DNA of 64,000 bases from Croceibacterium xixiisoli (lineage in GTDB: Bacteria > Pseudomonadota > Alphaproteobacteria > Sphingomonadales > Sphingomonadaceae): NCBI RefSeq assembly GCF_009827305.1, contig NZ_WTYJ01000004.1:62001-126000 (forward strand), read 5' to 3'. Made by a program: the position numbers and the translations under genes. The notes below the pieces were generated by a model. It had not been told where the DNA came from. It did no database searches and worked only from the letters and a program-made list of their open reading frames with translations. Positions 1 to 8,125 of the stretch are shown here, piece by piece; position 1 is the stretch's first letter, and each line of letters opens with the position of its first letter.

Positions 1-622
1 ACCCCCGCCGCCGCGCCCCACGGCCCGGCCGACCCCGACGCCCACGCCGCGCGCCACCACGCGGCCCAGGCCGACGCCAACCCCGCGCGCGACATCCCGG
101 CCTTCGCCGACGCCGACCGCACGCGCTTCCGCACGGCCGACGCCGACGCCGCGCGCCACGGCCCGGCCCACCGGTCGCCCGACCACGCGCCCCACGCCAG
201 CCCCCACCGCCACCCGTGGCGGCGGCAGCCGCGTGGGCGCCGATTTCCTCGAAGGGGCGGGCAGCAGCCAGCCCAATTCCAACCGGGGCACGCCAGCGGC
301 GGCCGCCGGCCCCGCCGTCCGTGCCTCGATCCAGTCCGCCATGGCGCGGCAGATCAAGCCGCACTGGGCCGCGCCGCAGGGCGTGGATGTCGAATTGCTG
401 GTCACCAATGTCAGCTGGGATCTCAATCCCGACGGCTCGCTCAAGGGCGTGCCACGGATCGTCAGCCAGACCGGTGTGAATGATTCCAACCGTCCGCAGG
501 CAAAGCTGCATCAGGAACGCGCCATTCGCGCGATCCAGCTGGCCGCGCCCTTCAACCTGCCGGCGGAATATTATGACGTCTGGAAAAGCCCTCGCAACGT
601 GCGCTTCGACAGGAATTTCTGA
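1..622 (+). CDS. tolA: TolA C-terminal part (cell-envelope energy transducer), 5'-truncated
   Basis: The frame is open from the left edge, so the N-terminal membrane anchor is outside the window. The first ~75 residues are a low-complexity linker of repeated Arg-Pro-Thr-Pro-Thr-Pro-Arg-Ala-Thr units, in place of the Ala/Lys-rich helix of enteric TolA. After a short Gly/Ser stretch comes a ~100-residue globular end that looks like a TonB/TolA C-terminal domain (motifs MARQIKPHW, ELLVTNVSWDLNPDG, AIQLAAPF). TolA spans the periplasm and couples proton motive force to Pal and TolB during outer-membrane constriction. The stop overlaps the tolB start (TGATG), and pal follows, the conserved tolA-tolB-pal order that supports the name. 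Residue-level similarity to enteric TolA is weak. Confidence 0.85.
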   Translation, partial: PPPPRPTARPTPTPTPRATTRPRPTPTPRATSRPSPTPTARASARPTPTPRATARPTGRPTTRPTPAPTATRGGGSRVGADFLEGAGSSQPNSNRGTPAAAAGPAVRASIQSAMARQIKPHWAAPQGVDVELLVTNVSWDLNPDGSLKGVPRIVSQTGVNDSNRPQAKLHQERAIRAIQLAAPFNLPAEYYDVWKSPRNVRFDRNF

Positions 623-2004
623 TGCTTAAATCGCTGTTGTTTTCTGTTTCCATCCTGATAGCCGTGCCCGCGATGGCGCAGGGTGCCGTGGCGCCCCCGG
701 CCATCGTAGTCCCGCCGACCGCCCCGGCAGAGGATGAAGGCTTCACCTTCACCGTCACGGACGACAATGCCTGGGAAGATCTCGGCATCGCCATCCCGGC
801 TTTCGCCACCAACAGCGATCAGCCGACCCCGGCGAATTCCTCGGGCACCGCGGCGCTCGGTTTCGAACTTTCGCGCGTGGTCTACAATGATCTGCGCAAC
901 AACGGCCTGTTCCGCCCGGTCGGCCCTGACGCCCTGCCACGCCCGAACTACGCCCAGATCACCGCGCCTGCGTTTGACACCTGGCGCGGCCGGTCGGCCG
1001 AAATGCTGGTCCATGGCTATGTCCGCGCCAATGGTGACGGCAAGCTGACGGTTGGCTGCTATCTGTATGACGTTGTGCTGCAGAGCGAACTGGTGCGGGA
1101 AGGCTGGGTGGTGAACCCGTCCGAATGGCGCCGCGCCGCGCACAAATGCGCCGATCTGGTCTATTCGCGCCTGTCGGGCGAAAGCCCGTTCTTCGACAGC
1201 CGTATCGCCTATATCGCGGAAACCGGGCCGAAGGATAACCGCGTGAAGCGGCTGGCGATCATGGATTCCGATGGTGCCAACCACCGCTTCATCACGAATG
1301 GCCAGGCCATGGCGCTGACCCCGCGCTATTCGCCCGACTATTCGAAGATCGTCTATCTCAGCTACGTCAACGGCAATCCGCACATCTATGTCTATGATGT
1401 CGGCAGCGGTCAGCAGACGTTGATCACCAAGAACGAAGGCCCGACCTTCGCGCCGCGCTGGTCGCCCGATGGCCGTTATATCCTCTATTCGATGGCGCTG
1501 GCCGGCAATACGGACATCTACCGCGTGCCGGCCACCGGCGGCAACAGCGTGAAGCTGACCGACAGCCCCGGGCTTGACGTGGGTGGATCCTATTCGCCCG
1601 ATGGCACGCAGATCGTGTTCGAAAGCGACCGTTCGGGCAGCCAGCAGATCTACGTCATGAATGCCGATGGCTCCAACCAGCGCCGGATCAGTTTCTTCGG
1701 GGGCCGTGCGGCAACCCCGGAATGGAGCCCGCGCGGCGATCAGATCGCCTTTACCCATATTGCCGGCAATCTGCGCATTGCGGTGATGAGCCCGGGCGGT
1801 GGCGGCATGCGCCATCTGACCGACAGCTGGCAGGATGAAGCGCCAACCTGGGCACCGAATGGCCGGATCGTCCAGTTCTTCCGCACCACGCGTGGTTCGG
1901 GCGAAGGTTCGCTGTGGCAGGTTGATCTGACCGGTCGCAACGAACGCAAACTCAATACCCCCGTCGGCGCATCCGACCCCTCCTGGGGCCCGGTTCTGCC
2001 GTAA
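622..2004 (+). CDS. tolB: TolB, periplasmic beta-propeller of the Tol-Pal system
   Basis: This is a 460-residue protein with an N-terminal signal peptide (hydrophobic core, then AMA-QG) and the usual TolB layout. An N-terminal domain (about 40-180) carries the LSRVVYNDLRNNGLF segment. A six-bladed WD40-like propeller follows (about 190-450) with repeated blade motifs such as FAPRWSPDGRYI, SYSPDGTQIVFESDRSG and PEWSPRGDQIAF. TolB binds Pal and TolA in the periplasm and helps outer-membrane invagination at division. The length is normal for the family. The start overlaps the tolA stop by one base, so the two are translationally linked, and pal follows 80 bases downstream. Confidence 0.97.
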   Translation: MLKSLLFSVSILIAVPAMAQGAVAPPAIVVPPTAPAEDEGFTFTVTDDNAWEDLGIAIPAFATNSDQPTPANSSGTAALGFELSRVVYNDLRNNGLFRPVGPDALPRPNYAQITAPAFDTWRGRSAEMLVHGYVRANGDGKLTVGCYLYDVVLQSELVREGWVVNPSEWRRAAHKCADLVYSRLSGESPFFDSRIAYIAETGPKDNRVKRLAIMDSDGANHRFITNGQAMALTPRYSPDYSKIVYLSYVNGNPHIYVYDVGSGQQTLITKNEGPTFAPRWSPDGRYILYSMALAGNTDIYRVPATGGNSVKLTDSPGLDVGGSYSPDGTQIVFESDRSGSQQIYVMNADGSNQRRISFFGGRAATPEWSPRGDQIAFTHIAGNLRIAVMSPGGGGMRHLTDSWQDEAPTWAPNGRIVQFFRTTRGSGEGSLWQVDLTGRNERKLNTPVGASDPSWGPVLP

Positions 2005-2084
2005 TCTTTTCGTATGATTTCCGCCCGGCCGCTGGGGGGCAGCGGTTCGGGTACAGTTTGAGCAACAGCAAGGAGGAATGTGGC

Positions 2085-2597
2085 ATGCAGAAATTCGCCA
2101 TTATGATGACCGTCGCCAGCGTCATGGCGCTTGCCGCCTGTGCGAAGAAGCCGCCTGAAACTCTTCCTCCGGTCGCCCCGCCCACTTCGGCACCGGCCCC
2201 GACTCCGACCCCGCCAACCCAGGGCGCGCAGCCGGGCACCCAGGCACACTTCAAGCAGCAGCTGTCGGGCCGTGACGTGATCTATTTCGACACCGATCGC
2301 TACAACATCGACGCGCAGGATCAGGTCGCGCTGCAGGCGCAGGCCCAGTATCTCTCGCAATACAGCAACGCCCGCGCCACGATCGAAGGTCATTCCGACG
2401 AACGCGGCACGCGCGATTACAACCTCGCACTGGGTGAACGCCGCGCCAATGCGGCCAAGAACTATCTGGTCAGCCTGGGCATCCCGGCCACCCGCCTCAA
2501 CACCGTCAGCTATGGCAAGGAACGCCCGGCTGCCGTGGGCGCCAATGAACAGGCATGGTCGCAGAACCGCCGCGCGGTGACCGTGCTGATCAACTGA
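2085..2597 (+). CDS. pal: Pal, peptidoglycan-associated outer-membrane lipoprotein
   Basis: A 170-residue lipoprotein precursor. The lipobox is L-A-A-C about 14 residues from the chosen Met. A Pro/Thr/Ala-rich tether follows (about 20-50), then an OmpA-like peptidoglycan-binding domain with DVIYFDTDRYNI, the diaminopimelate-binding pattern IEGHSDERGTRDYNLALGERRA and YGKERP. Pal anchors the outer membrane to the wall and is the TolA/TolB partner. The start at 2085 is chosen because an AGGAGG Shine-Dalgarno sits at 2071-2076. A TTG at 2058 in the same frame would add nine charged residues in front of the signal peptide and is less likely. It is the last gene of the tolA-tolB-pal group. Confidence 0.96.
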   Translation: MQKFAIMMTVASVMALAACAKKPPETLPPVAPPTSAPAPTPTPPTQGAQPGTQAHFKQQLSGRDVIYFDTDRYNIDAQDQVALQAQAQYLSQYSNARATIEGHSDERGTRDYNLALGERRANAAKNYLVSLGIPATRLNTVSYGKERPAAVGANEQAWSQNRRAVTVLIN

Positions 2598-2631
2598 TCG
2601 GCCACACCGGACAGCTCTGTTCGAACACAGG

Positions 2632-2659
2632 GGGCGCGGCGATCACCATCGCCGCGCCC
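2632..2659 (+). terminator. Probable intrinsic terminator after pal
   Basis: A perfect 12-bp G/C-rich stem (GGGCGCGGCGAT / ATCGCCGCGCCC) with a four-base CACC loop starts 35 bases after the pal stop, followed by a weak TTCCTGGTT tract. Its place at the end of the tol-pal group fits a terminator. The poor T run makes partial read-through into the J-domain gene possible. Confidence 0.6.
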
Positions 2660-2724
2660 TTCCTGGTTCACCTCTGCGATTTCGGTGCCTATATGCGGGT
2701 CATGCACACAGGCAGGAACAACTG

Positions 2725-3258
2725 ATGGCCCGCAGCGGCCGATCGAGCGATTGGGGTTTCCCGCGCTGGCGTGGCTATGAATCCGGCCGCGCCGCCACCA
2801 CCGTGCGGCTGTGCGATCGGCACGGCTGTGAAGAACCCGGCAATTGCCCCGCGCCAAAATCGCCCAACAGCCCGGAACGCTGGCATTTCTGTCAGAAGCA
2901 CGCGGCCGAATACAATCAGAAGTGGGACTATTTCGAAGGGCTGGATCGGGAAGAGGCAACCGCCCGCGCCAATGCCGAACAGCAGGAAAATGCCGGCTAT
3001 GCCGAATCCGCCTATTACGGCTGGATGGGCAGCGGCGATGGCAGCCGCAGCGCCGATGAAATGCGTGCGCTGGAGGTGTTCGGGCTGGAGGCGGATGCCG
3101 ATTTCGAAACCATCCGCAAGGCTTGGCGCAACCGCGCCAAGGAAGTGCACCCGGATGTGAAGCCCGGCGATGCCGAGGCCGCCAAGCAGTTCCAGGCCTG
3201 CCAGCTCGCCTATGAAGTGCTGCGCCAGGCGGAAGAACGCCGCACCTGGAAGGGCTGA
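2725..3258 (+). CDS. J-domain protein with an N-terminal Cys/His cluster
   Basis: This 177-residue protein has its J-domain at the C-terminal end (about 115-177), with the HPD tripeptide that stimulates DnaK in KEVHPDVKPGD. The layout is the reverse of DnaJ, whose J-domain is N-terminal, and there is no G/F region or DnaJ zinc repeat. The N-terminal part carries C30, H33, C35, C41, C56 and H59, which could hold one metal ion; this is inference. Known family members of this shape are small DnaJ-like proteins of alphaproteobacteria with no settled client. It probably recruits DnaK to a specific target. It follows pal with a terminator-like hairpin between, so it likely has its own promoter. Confidence 0.85.
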   Translation: MARSGRSSDWGFPRWRGYESGRAATTVRLCDRHGCEEPGNCPAPKSPNSPERWHFCQKHAAEYNQKWDYFEGLDREEATARANAEQQENAGYAESAYYGWMGSGDGSRSADEMRALEVFGLEADADFETIRKAWRNRAKEVHPDVKPGDAEAAKQFQACQLAYEVLRQAEERRTWKG

Positions 3259-4200
3259 TCAGGCCGCGCGCAGCCGCCCGGTTTCCGGCTCCCGGCAACC
3301 GGCTTCCAGCATGGCGGCCAGCCACTGCACCGCCGGATCGCGCTGCGCCCGGTCGTGCCATAACAACCGATAGGTGATCGGCCGGATCGGCGGCGCCGGC
3401 AGGCAGGCGAAGCCATGCACCCGGCTGAACCGTTCGGCCGCGCGGCGGGGCAGGGTGATGATCGCCTCCGAACCCGTCAGCAGATCGGGCGCCGCCTGCA
3501 GATAGCTGAGCCGGGCGATCACCCGCCGCTCCTCCGCCCGGTGGCCCAGGCTTGCCTCCACCGGATCATGCCCGGCCCCGCCATCGCTGATGGTCAGGGC
3601 GATATGCGGCCAGGCCAGGAATTCCTCCAGACTCGGCGCCCGCTGCGGGTCGCGCTGCGCCAGCGGATGCGCGTGGTCGACCAGGCAGCGGAACTCCTCG
3701 GCAAACAGCATGCGCTCATGCACGGATGTGCTTTCCACCGGCAGGGCGCTGACGATCATGTCGATATCCCCGCTCCCCAGCCTCGCGGGCAGGTCGGCGC
3801 TGCTCGGGCGGATATCCAGCTCAACCCCAGGCGCCTGGGCCCGGATCGCGGGCAGGGCCGGGGCGATCACCGCGCTCACCCCGTAATCGCCCGATGCCAG
3901 ACGGAATGCCCGCTCCAGCGTGGCCGGCGCGAATTGCTGCGGGGTCAGCAGGCCGGAGGTGCTTTCCAGCCATTCCTGCAATGGCCTGGCCAGATCCTGC
4001 GCCCGCTGCGTCAGATGCATCCCGCCCGTGGTCCGCATCAGCAGCGGATCACCCAGATGTTCGCGCAACCGGCCCAGCGCACGGCTGACCGAGGGCTGGC
4101 TCATCCGCAAATGCCGCGCCGTCAGCGTGATGTTCCGGGTACGGATCAGCTCGGCCAGAATGACCAGCAGATTGAGATCGTTCAGCGGCAGCCGCACCAT
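3259..4200 (-). CDS. LysR-family transcriptional regulator
   Basis: A 313-residue LysR-type regulator. The winged helix-turn-helix lies near the N-terminus (LTARHLRMSQPSVSRALGRLREHLGDPLLMR), followed by a co-inducer-binding domain of normal length. The start at 4200 is preferred because LysR proteins begin close to the helix-turn-helix; longer in-frame extensions run through a region with no matching residues. It is convergent with the J-domain gene, and the parDE operator lies between its 5' end and parD. No divergently transcribed metabolic gene is adjacent, so its target cannot be guessed from context. Confidence 0.88.
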   Translation of the reverse strand: MVRLPLNDLNLLVILAELIRTRNITLTARHLRMSQPSVSRALGRLREHLGDPLLMRTTGGMHLTQRAQDLARPLQEWLESTSGLLTPQQFAPATLERAFRLASGDYGVSAVIAPALPAIRAQAPGVELDIRPSSADLPARLGSGDIDMIVSALPVESTSVHERMLFAEEFRCLVDHAHPLAQRDPQRAPSLEEFLAWPHIALTISDGGAGHDPVEASLGHRAEERRVIARLSYLQAAPDLLTGSEAIITLPRRAAERFSRVHGFACLPAPPIRPITYRLLWHDRAQRDPAVQWLAAMLEAGCREPETGRLRAA

Positions 4201-4351
4201 GCCCGGCCTCCCACCGCCGCGTCCCGCCCAGGGTTGCAAATGGCTCGCAGTTTCATCGCCTCCTCCGCTAGCGACTCGAACATTCGCGGCAGATGACGGC
4301 AGGATTACATTGTCGTGGAATTGATCTGGCTGGCGTCCGCTCTCCGGGGTT

Positions 4352-4370
4352 GATATGATATAATCATATC
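4352..4370 (+). promoter_or_regulatory. parDE operator overlapping a -10 box
   Basis: A perfect inverted repeat GATATGAT-ATA-ATCATATC ends 14 bases before the parD start. It contains a consensus TATAAT at 4359-4364. ParD/CopG antitoxins characteristically autorepress by binding such palindromes, so this is the likely autoregulatory site covering the promoter. No good -35 element is visible at the expected spacing. Confidence 0.7.
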
Positions 4371-4384
4371 CGTCGGAGGTGTTT

Positions 4385-4633
4385 ATGGCTGCAAAGGCAA
4401 TCACAGTGACGCTGGGCGAAATGGCTTCGCATGCTGAAAAGCATCTCGCTTCGGGCCGTTACGCTTCGATGAGCGAGGTCATGCGGGCAGGGCTGCGGGC
4501 GCTGGATCGCGAAGAGGCGGTGCTGGATGAACTGGTGCGCCTTCGCGTGGCCGAAGCATTAGCCGATCCGCGCCCGCCTTTGCCGTTGGATGAGGCTTTC
4601 GCACAGGTCCGGGCTGCAGTCCGGAAAGAATGA
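4385..4633 (+). CDS. parD: ParD-type antitoxin
   Basis: An 82-residue type II antitoxin. The N-terminal half is a ribbon-helix-helix DNA-binding domain (ITVTLGEMASHAEKHLASG, then SMSEVMRAGLRAL), the pattern of the ParD/CopG group. The acidic C-terminal tail (about 45-80) would wrap the toxin. The ATG at 4385 follows GGAGG with five bases spacing; a GTG six bases upstream is in frame but overlaps that ribosome site. The stop overlaps the toxin start (ATGA), giving coupled translation. The palindrome just upstream is the expected autorepression site. Confidence 0.92.
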   Translation: MAAKAITVTLGEMASHAEKHLASGRYASMSEVMRAGLRALDREEAVLDELVRLRVAEALADPRPPLPLDEAFAQVRAAVRKE

Positions 4634-4935
4634 CCTGCCAAATCCACTTGTCCGCCTTGGCGATCGAGGATCTGATCGCATTGCATCAGTGGGTCAGTAC
4701 AGAGGCGGACAGCGACACTGCAGACGCTTATCTCGCCCGGATCGAGCAACGAGTCGCAACGCTTGCGGAGTTTCCCGAGCGCGGTTCTCCGAGGAATGAT
4801 CTGGCCAACGGTCTTCGCACGCTGGCCTTCGAACGCAAGCTGCTGATCGCCTATCAGGTGGACGGCAACCGCGTCACTGTGCAACGGATCATCAACGCCC
4901 AGCGCGATCTTGCGCCGATGTTGCTTAGTTCCTGA
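4630..4935 (+). CDS. parE: ParE-type toxin
   Basis: This 101-residue protein has the RelE/ParE fold pattern: an N-terminal strand-helix (IHLSALAIEDLIALHQWVS), a second long helix (YLARIEQRVATLAEFPERGSPRNDL) and the C-terminal strands (RTLAFERKLLIAYQVDGNRVTVQRIINAQRDL). ParE toxins poison DNA gyrase; others of this fold cut mRNA, so the target is inferred only from its ParD partner. It overlaps parD by four bases. Such pairs on chromosomes often stabilise the surrounding segment, and this one sits a few kilobases from an accessory island. Confidence 0.92.
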   Translation: MTCQIHLSALAIEDLIALHQWVSTEADSDTADAYLARIEQRVATLAEFPERGSPRNDLANGLRTLAFERKLLIAYQVDGNRVTVQRIINAQRDLAPMLLSS

Positions 4936-5158
4936 CCCCATCCCACGGCGCCGCATAGCGCAACCGCACCACCACCGCAGACAGCTCCACCAGCCGGCGC
5001 CACCATCCCCTCATCATACCATCCTCCCGATCAGTGACGCGGCCAGCGTCAGCATCGCCAGTCAATCAATACATCCAGCGTTCAGCGGCCAGCCTATGGC
5101 CACACGCATCGATTCAGGAAAACTTGTTCTTCTAACCCAGATGAAGCAAAGCTAATCC

Positions 5159-6058
5159 ATGCTCGATTATCCCGCTCTGGCCGCTGTCTCCGCCGTCGTC
5201 CGCGAAGGCAGCTTCGAACGCGCGGCCGCGCGCCTCGGCGTCACCCCCTCGGCCATTTCCCAGCGAATCCGCGCTCTGGAAGACAGGCTTGGCGGCATCG
5301 TGATCGTCCGGGGCCAGCCGTGCCTGCCCACCGATCTCGGTCGCAAACTCTGCGCCCATGTCGATCAGGTGCAATTGCTGGAGGCAGACCTGGCCCCCGC
5401 GCTTGCCGTCGAAGGGCGACCCTCAGACCCGCCCGTCACCCTGCGCGTGGCCGTCAATTCAGACAGCATCGCCACCTGGTTTCCCCGCGCTGCAGCCCGG
5501 TTTGCCCAGGCCACCGGCTATCTGCTCGAATTCATCATAGAGGATGAGGAATTCACCGCCGACCGGCTCCGTTCGGGGGAGGTTATCGCCGCCGTCTCCG
5601 CCGATCCGGGGGTGGTGCAGGGCTGCCAGACGATCGAACTGGGCAGCCTGCCATATCTCGCCTGCTGCAGCCCCGATTTCGCCGCCCGCTATTTCCCGCA
5701 TGGCGTGACGGAACAGGCCCTGCGCGCCGCCCCCTGCCTGCGCTTTGAACGGCGTGACGGGTTGCAGAGCCGCTGGGCGATGGAAAACCACGGCCTCGCC
5801 CTCGACGCGCCCATGCATGGCGTGCCCTCCACCTTCGGCTTCCTCAATTTCAGCATCGCCGGCATGGCCTGGGGCATGCACCCGTCCATGCTCGCCCGGC
5901 CTCACATGGCAGAGGGGCGGCTGGTCGAACTGACCCCGAACACCCCGCTCGATGTGAAGCTCTACTGGACGGTCACTCGCCTCCACGTCTCCGCCTTGCG
6001 CATCTTCACCGATGCCGTCCGCAGCGTCGCGCGCGAAAGCCTCAAACCGCCAAGATAA
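5159..6058 (+). CDS. argP: ArgP/IciA-type LysR regulator
   Basis: A 299-residue LysR regulator of the ArgP subgroup, recognised by the very N-terminal helix-turn-helix (LDYPALAAVSAVVREGSFERAAARLGVTPSAISQRIRALEDRLG) and the following RGQPCLPTDLGRKL segment. ArgP senses lysine and arginine and normally activates an ArgO/LysE amino-acid exporter encoded divergently next to it. Here the upstream 220 bases hold no gene, and the nearest upstream genes are parDE. The regulator is therefore separated from its usual partner, and its target must lie elsewhere. The next gene is convergent and ends nine bases after this stop. Confidence 0.88.
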   Translation: MLDYPALAAVSAVVREGSFERAAARLGVTPSAISQRIRALEDRLGGIVIVRGQPCLPTDLGRKLCAHVDQVQLLEADLAPALAVEGRPSDPPVTLRVAVNSDSIATWFPRAAARFAQATGYLLEFIIEDEEFTADRLRSGEVIAAVSADPGVVQGCQTIELGSLPYLACCSPDFAARYFPHGVTEQALRAAPCLRFERRDGLQSRWAMENHGLALDAPMHGVPSTFGFLNFSIAGMAWGMHPSMLARPHMAEGRLVELTPNTPLDVKLYWTVTRLHVSALRIFTDAVRSVARESLKPPR

Positions 6059-6067
6059 GCGAAGCAG

Positions 6068-7207
6068 CTAGGCCGCGACCCGATCCGGTCGGGCGGATTT
6101 GGCAGCATACAATTGCTCATCCGCCCGCTCCACCGCGGCGCTGAGCGACCCATCCTGCGGCTCTACCTCGGTCAGCCCGATGCTCACGCTCCACGCAAAC
6201 GGCGTCAGCGCGGAGATCTCCGCATGGATATCCTCCACCAGCCGCCGGGCAATGGGCTGCGTCGTATGGGGCATGATCACCAGGAACTCATCGCCGCCCA
6301 TCCGCACCACCTGCGCCGCACCGCGCAATTCCGGGTGCGCCGCCGCCGTGCCCAGCACGCGCGCCAGCGTCACCAGCGTGGCATCGCCCGCCGAATGGCC
6401 GAACCGGTCATTGATGGATTTGAACTGGTCGATATCGATATGCGCCAGCCAGGTGCCGGGCTTCAGAAAAGCATCATGCACATTGGCCAACCAGGCGCGG
6501 TTGTACACCCCGGTCAAACCGTCGCGCCACGCGCTTTCCCGCATCGCCGCCAGCGCCGCCTCGGCCGGCATGGCCAGCAGCCCCAGGTTCAGCAGCATCA
6601 GCAGCAATTGATCGGACAGCAGCGCCGCCATCGCCAGCGTGCTCGGCGTGGCAAAATGCAGGATCTCCCCCGCAATGGCGAAGATATAACACGGCAGATA
6701 GGCCAGCATCGCGATTCCCGCGATGCGCCCGCCATAACCCCCCGGCACGGCCCGTTCCGCTTGGCGGAGGATGTCCGCTCCGAACACCCCCATGCCCAGC
6801 GCCAGCCCGACCGCACCCAGCAGCCGATCGCTCTCCTCCGGCATGACAATCCCGACCGCGCCCGCCATATGCGGCAACAGAAACCCGATCAGCGTCGCCA
6901 CCGGCGGCACCGCCATCCACCAGCGCCACACCGGCCGCCCGGCAAACTGCCGCACCCCGGTGCTCACCGGAATATTGGACCCTGTCAGCACCGCCACCAG
7001 CAGTGCGCGGATCAGGACATCATCGGGCCGCTCGATCCACTCCAGCCCGGCCAGCGCCACGCAATAGAGCACCAGGCTGACCGCCCAATGGAGATTGTGA
7101 ACCTGATCCCGCCGCCCGCGCCACAGCGACAGGAAAATGACGACAAAGGTCGCAGACGCAATCACGCTGCACAGGCGCAAAGTGGCAAGATCGACCGGAG
7201 GTAGCAT
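6068..7207 (-). CDS. Membrane-anchored GGDEF protein (probable diguanylate cyclase)
   Basis: A 379-residue protein with about six hydrophobic segments in residues 8-200 (seven-helix-type sensor region of no named family) followed by a GGDEF domain with the intact signature RMGGDEFLVI and the upstream DGLTGVYNRAWL and HIDIDQFKSINDRFGH motifs. It should make cyclic di-GMP from two GTP at the inner membrane. The inhibitory RxxD site five residues before the signature is not present (RGAA instead). The ATG at 7207 puts the first hydrophobic segment at the N-terminus; an upstream in-frame start would add charged, non-conserved residues. A 137-bp internal part of this gene (6828-6964) is repeated in degraded form at 7887-8021. 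Confidence 0.9.
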   Translation of the reverse strand: MLPPVDLATLRLCSVIASATFVVIFLSLWRGRRDQVHNLHWAVSLVLYCVALAGLEWIERPDDVLIRALLVAVLTGSNIPVSTGVRQFAGRPVWRWWMAVPPVATLIGFLLPHMAGAVGIVMPEESDRLLGAVGLALGMGVFGADILRQAERAVPGGYGGRIAGIAMLAYLPCYIFAIAGEILHFATPSTLAMAALLSDQLLLMLLNLGLLAMPAEAALAAMRESAWRDGLTGVYNRAWLANVHDAFLKPGTWLAHIDIDQFKSINDRFGHSAGDATLVTLARVLGTAAAHPELRGAAQVVRMGGDEFLVIMPHTTQPIARRLVEDIHAEISALTPFAWSVSIGLTEVEPQDGSLSAAVERADEQLYAAKSARPDRVAA

Positions 7208-7364
7208 AGGGCCCGCGCACGGTAGCGGGGAATGGTTAACAAGGGGCTTCCAGCGGAAGGTTACGCGCCGCCTTGGCATCAAAGTAGCCAAGGCCCGCGC
7301 TCCAGCGTTAAGGTTGCAGCATGATTTGGTCCGTCAGGTGACGGGACTGGAGGAGGCAATTGGC

Positions 7365-7880
7365 ATGAGCGTGGCATTCCGGCGTGAAAGTGACGAAGAA
7401 CATCTCGAACCCAAGTTCGAACTGCCCATCCCGCCGGGGCCCAATCTGGTAACGGAGGGAGGATTGGCCCAGATCCTCGAACGGGTTGCGGAACTGGAAA
7501 CCACGCTCACGCAGTTGACGGACGAGGAAGCGATCAAGTCCACCCGGCGCGATTTGCGTTACTGGAGCACGCGACAGTCGACCGCTCAGATCCCGGGCGA
7601 GCCCACAGGAGCATCGGTTGCTTTCGGTTGCACGGTGACCTTTCGGATCAAGGGCAAACAGCAATGCCTCACAATCGTCGGCCATGACGAAGCCGATCCG
7701 GCAGCAGGGCTGATCTCTTTCTCGGCCCCGCTCAGCCGCGCGATGATGGGCGCCGAAATCGGCGACAGGCTCGATTTCGCAGGCCGTCCGGAAGAAATCG
7801 AGATCCTGGCGATCGAAGTGAATTCCACGCCGGTGGAATCATCTGCTGAAAGGGAAGTTGGGGAAAAGGAAAAGAAATAG
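7365..7880 (+). CDS. GreA/GreB C-terminal-domain protein (transcription elongation factor-like)
   Basis: A 171-residue protein. The C-terminal half matches the GreA/GreB FKBP-like domain (ASVAFGCTVTFRIKG, TIVGHDEADPAAGLISFSAPLSRAMMGAEIGDRLDF). The N-terminal part has a short predicted helix pair (LAQILERVAELETTLTQLTDEEA) instead of the full-length Gre coiled-coil finger with its acidic tip. It may bind the RNA polymerase secondary channel region as Rnk or Gre factors do, but transcript-cleavage activity is doubtful with so short a finger. The ATG at 7365 follows GGAGGAGG with suitable spacing. The very C-terminus is Glu/Lys-rich. Confidence 0.8.
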   Translation: MSVAFRRESDEEHLEPKFELPIPPGPNLVTEGGLAQILERVAELETTLTQLTDEEAIKSTRRDLRYWSTRQSTAQIPGEPTGASVAFGCTVTFRIKGKQQCLTIVGHDEADPAAGLISFSAPLSRAMMGAEIGDRLDFAGRPEEIEILAIEVNSTPVESSAEREVGEKEKK

Positions 7881-7886
7881 AGCGGC

Positions 7887-8021
7887 TCGCTCTCCTCCGG
7901 CATGACAATCCCGACCGCGTGCCACATGCGGCAACAGAAACCCGATCAGCGTCGTCACCAGTGTCACCGCCATCCACCAGCACCACACCGGCCGCCCAGA
8001 AAACCGCCGCACCTCGGTGCT
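7887..8021 (-). pseudogene. Degraded duplicate of an internal segment of the adjacent GGDEF gene
   Basis: About 135 bases match 6828-6964 inside the GGDEF gene in the same orientation. By eye there are about a dozen substitutions and one two-base deletion, so the copy is out of frame. It starts six bases after the stop of the GreA/GreB-like gene and ends where the lower-GC accessory island begins. It is too short to encode anything and looks like a scar of a past duplication or insertion with partial deletion. Confidence 0.85.
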
Positions 8022-8125
8022 GGCGGCAGGTTGATCCGTCGGCTGCTGTTCGTGCAGAGCTATTGACCAACATCGGTGGTGATCAGGTATAATCAGCTAG
8101 TTGAGATAGCGTAAGTGGCAAGACC

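Noticed and set aside
2-232. CRISPR-like or tandem DNA repeat at the left edge
   Set aside because: The repeats are coding (Pro/Thr/Arg units in the TolA frame) and lack spacers of constant length.
571-1815. Long open frame on the minus strand opposite tolB
   Set aside because: It is a high-GC shadow. tolB is certain by its blades and signal peptide, and the antisense product has a low-complexity His/Arg/Gly look.
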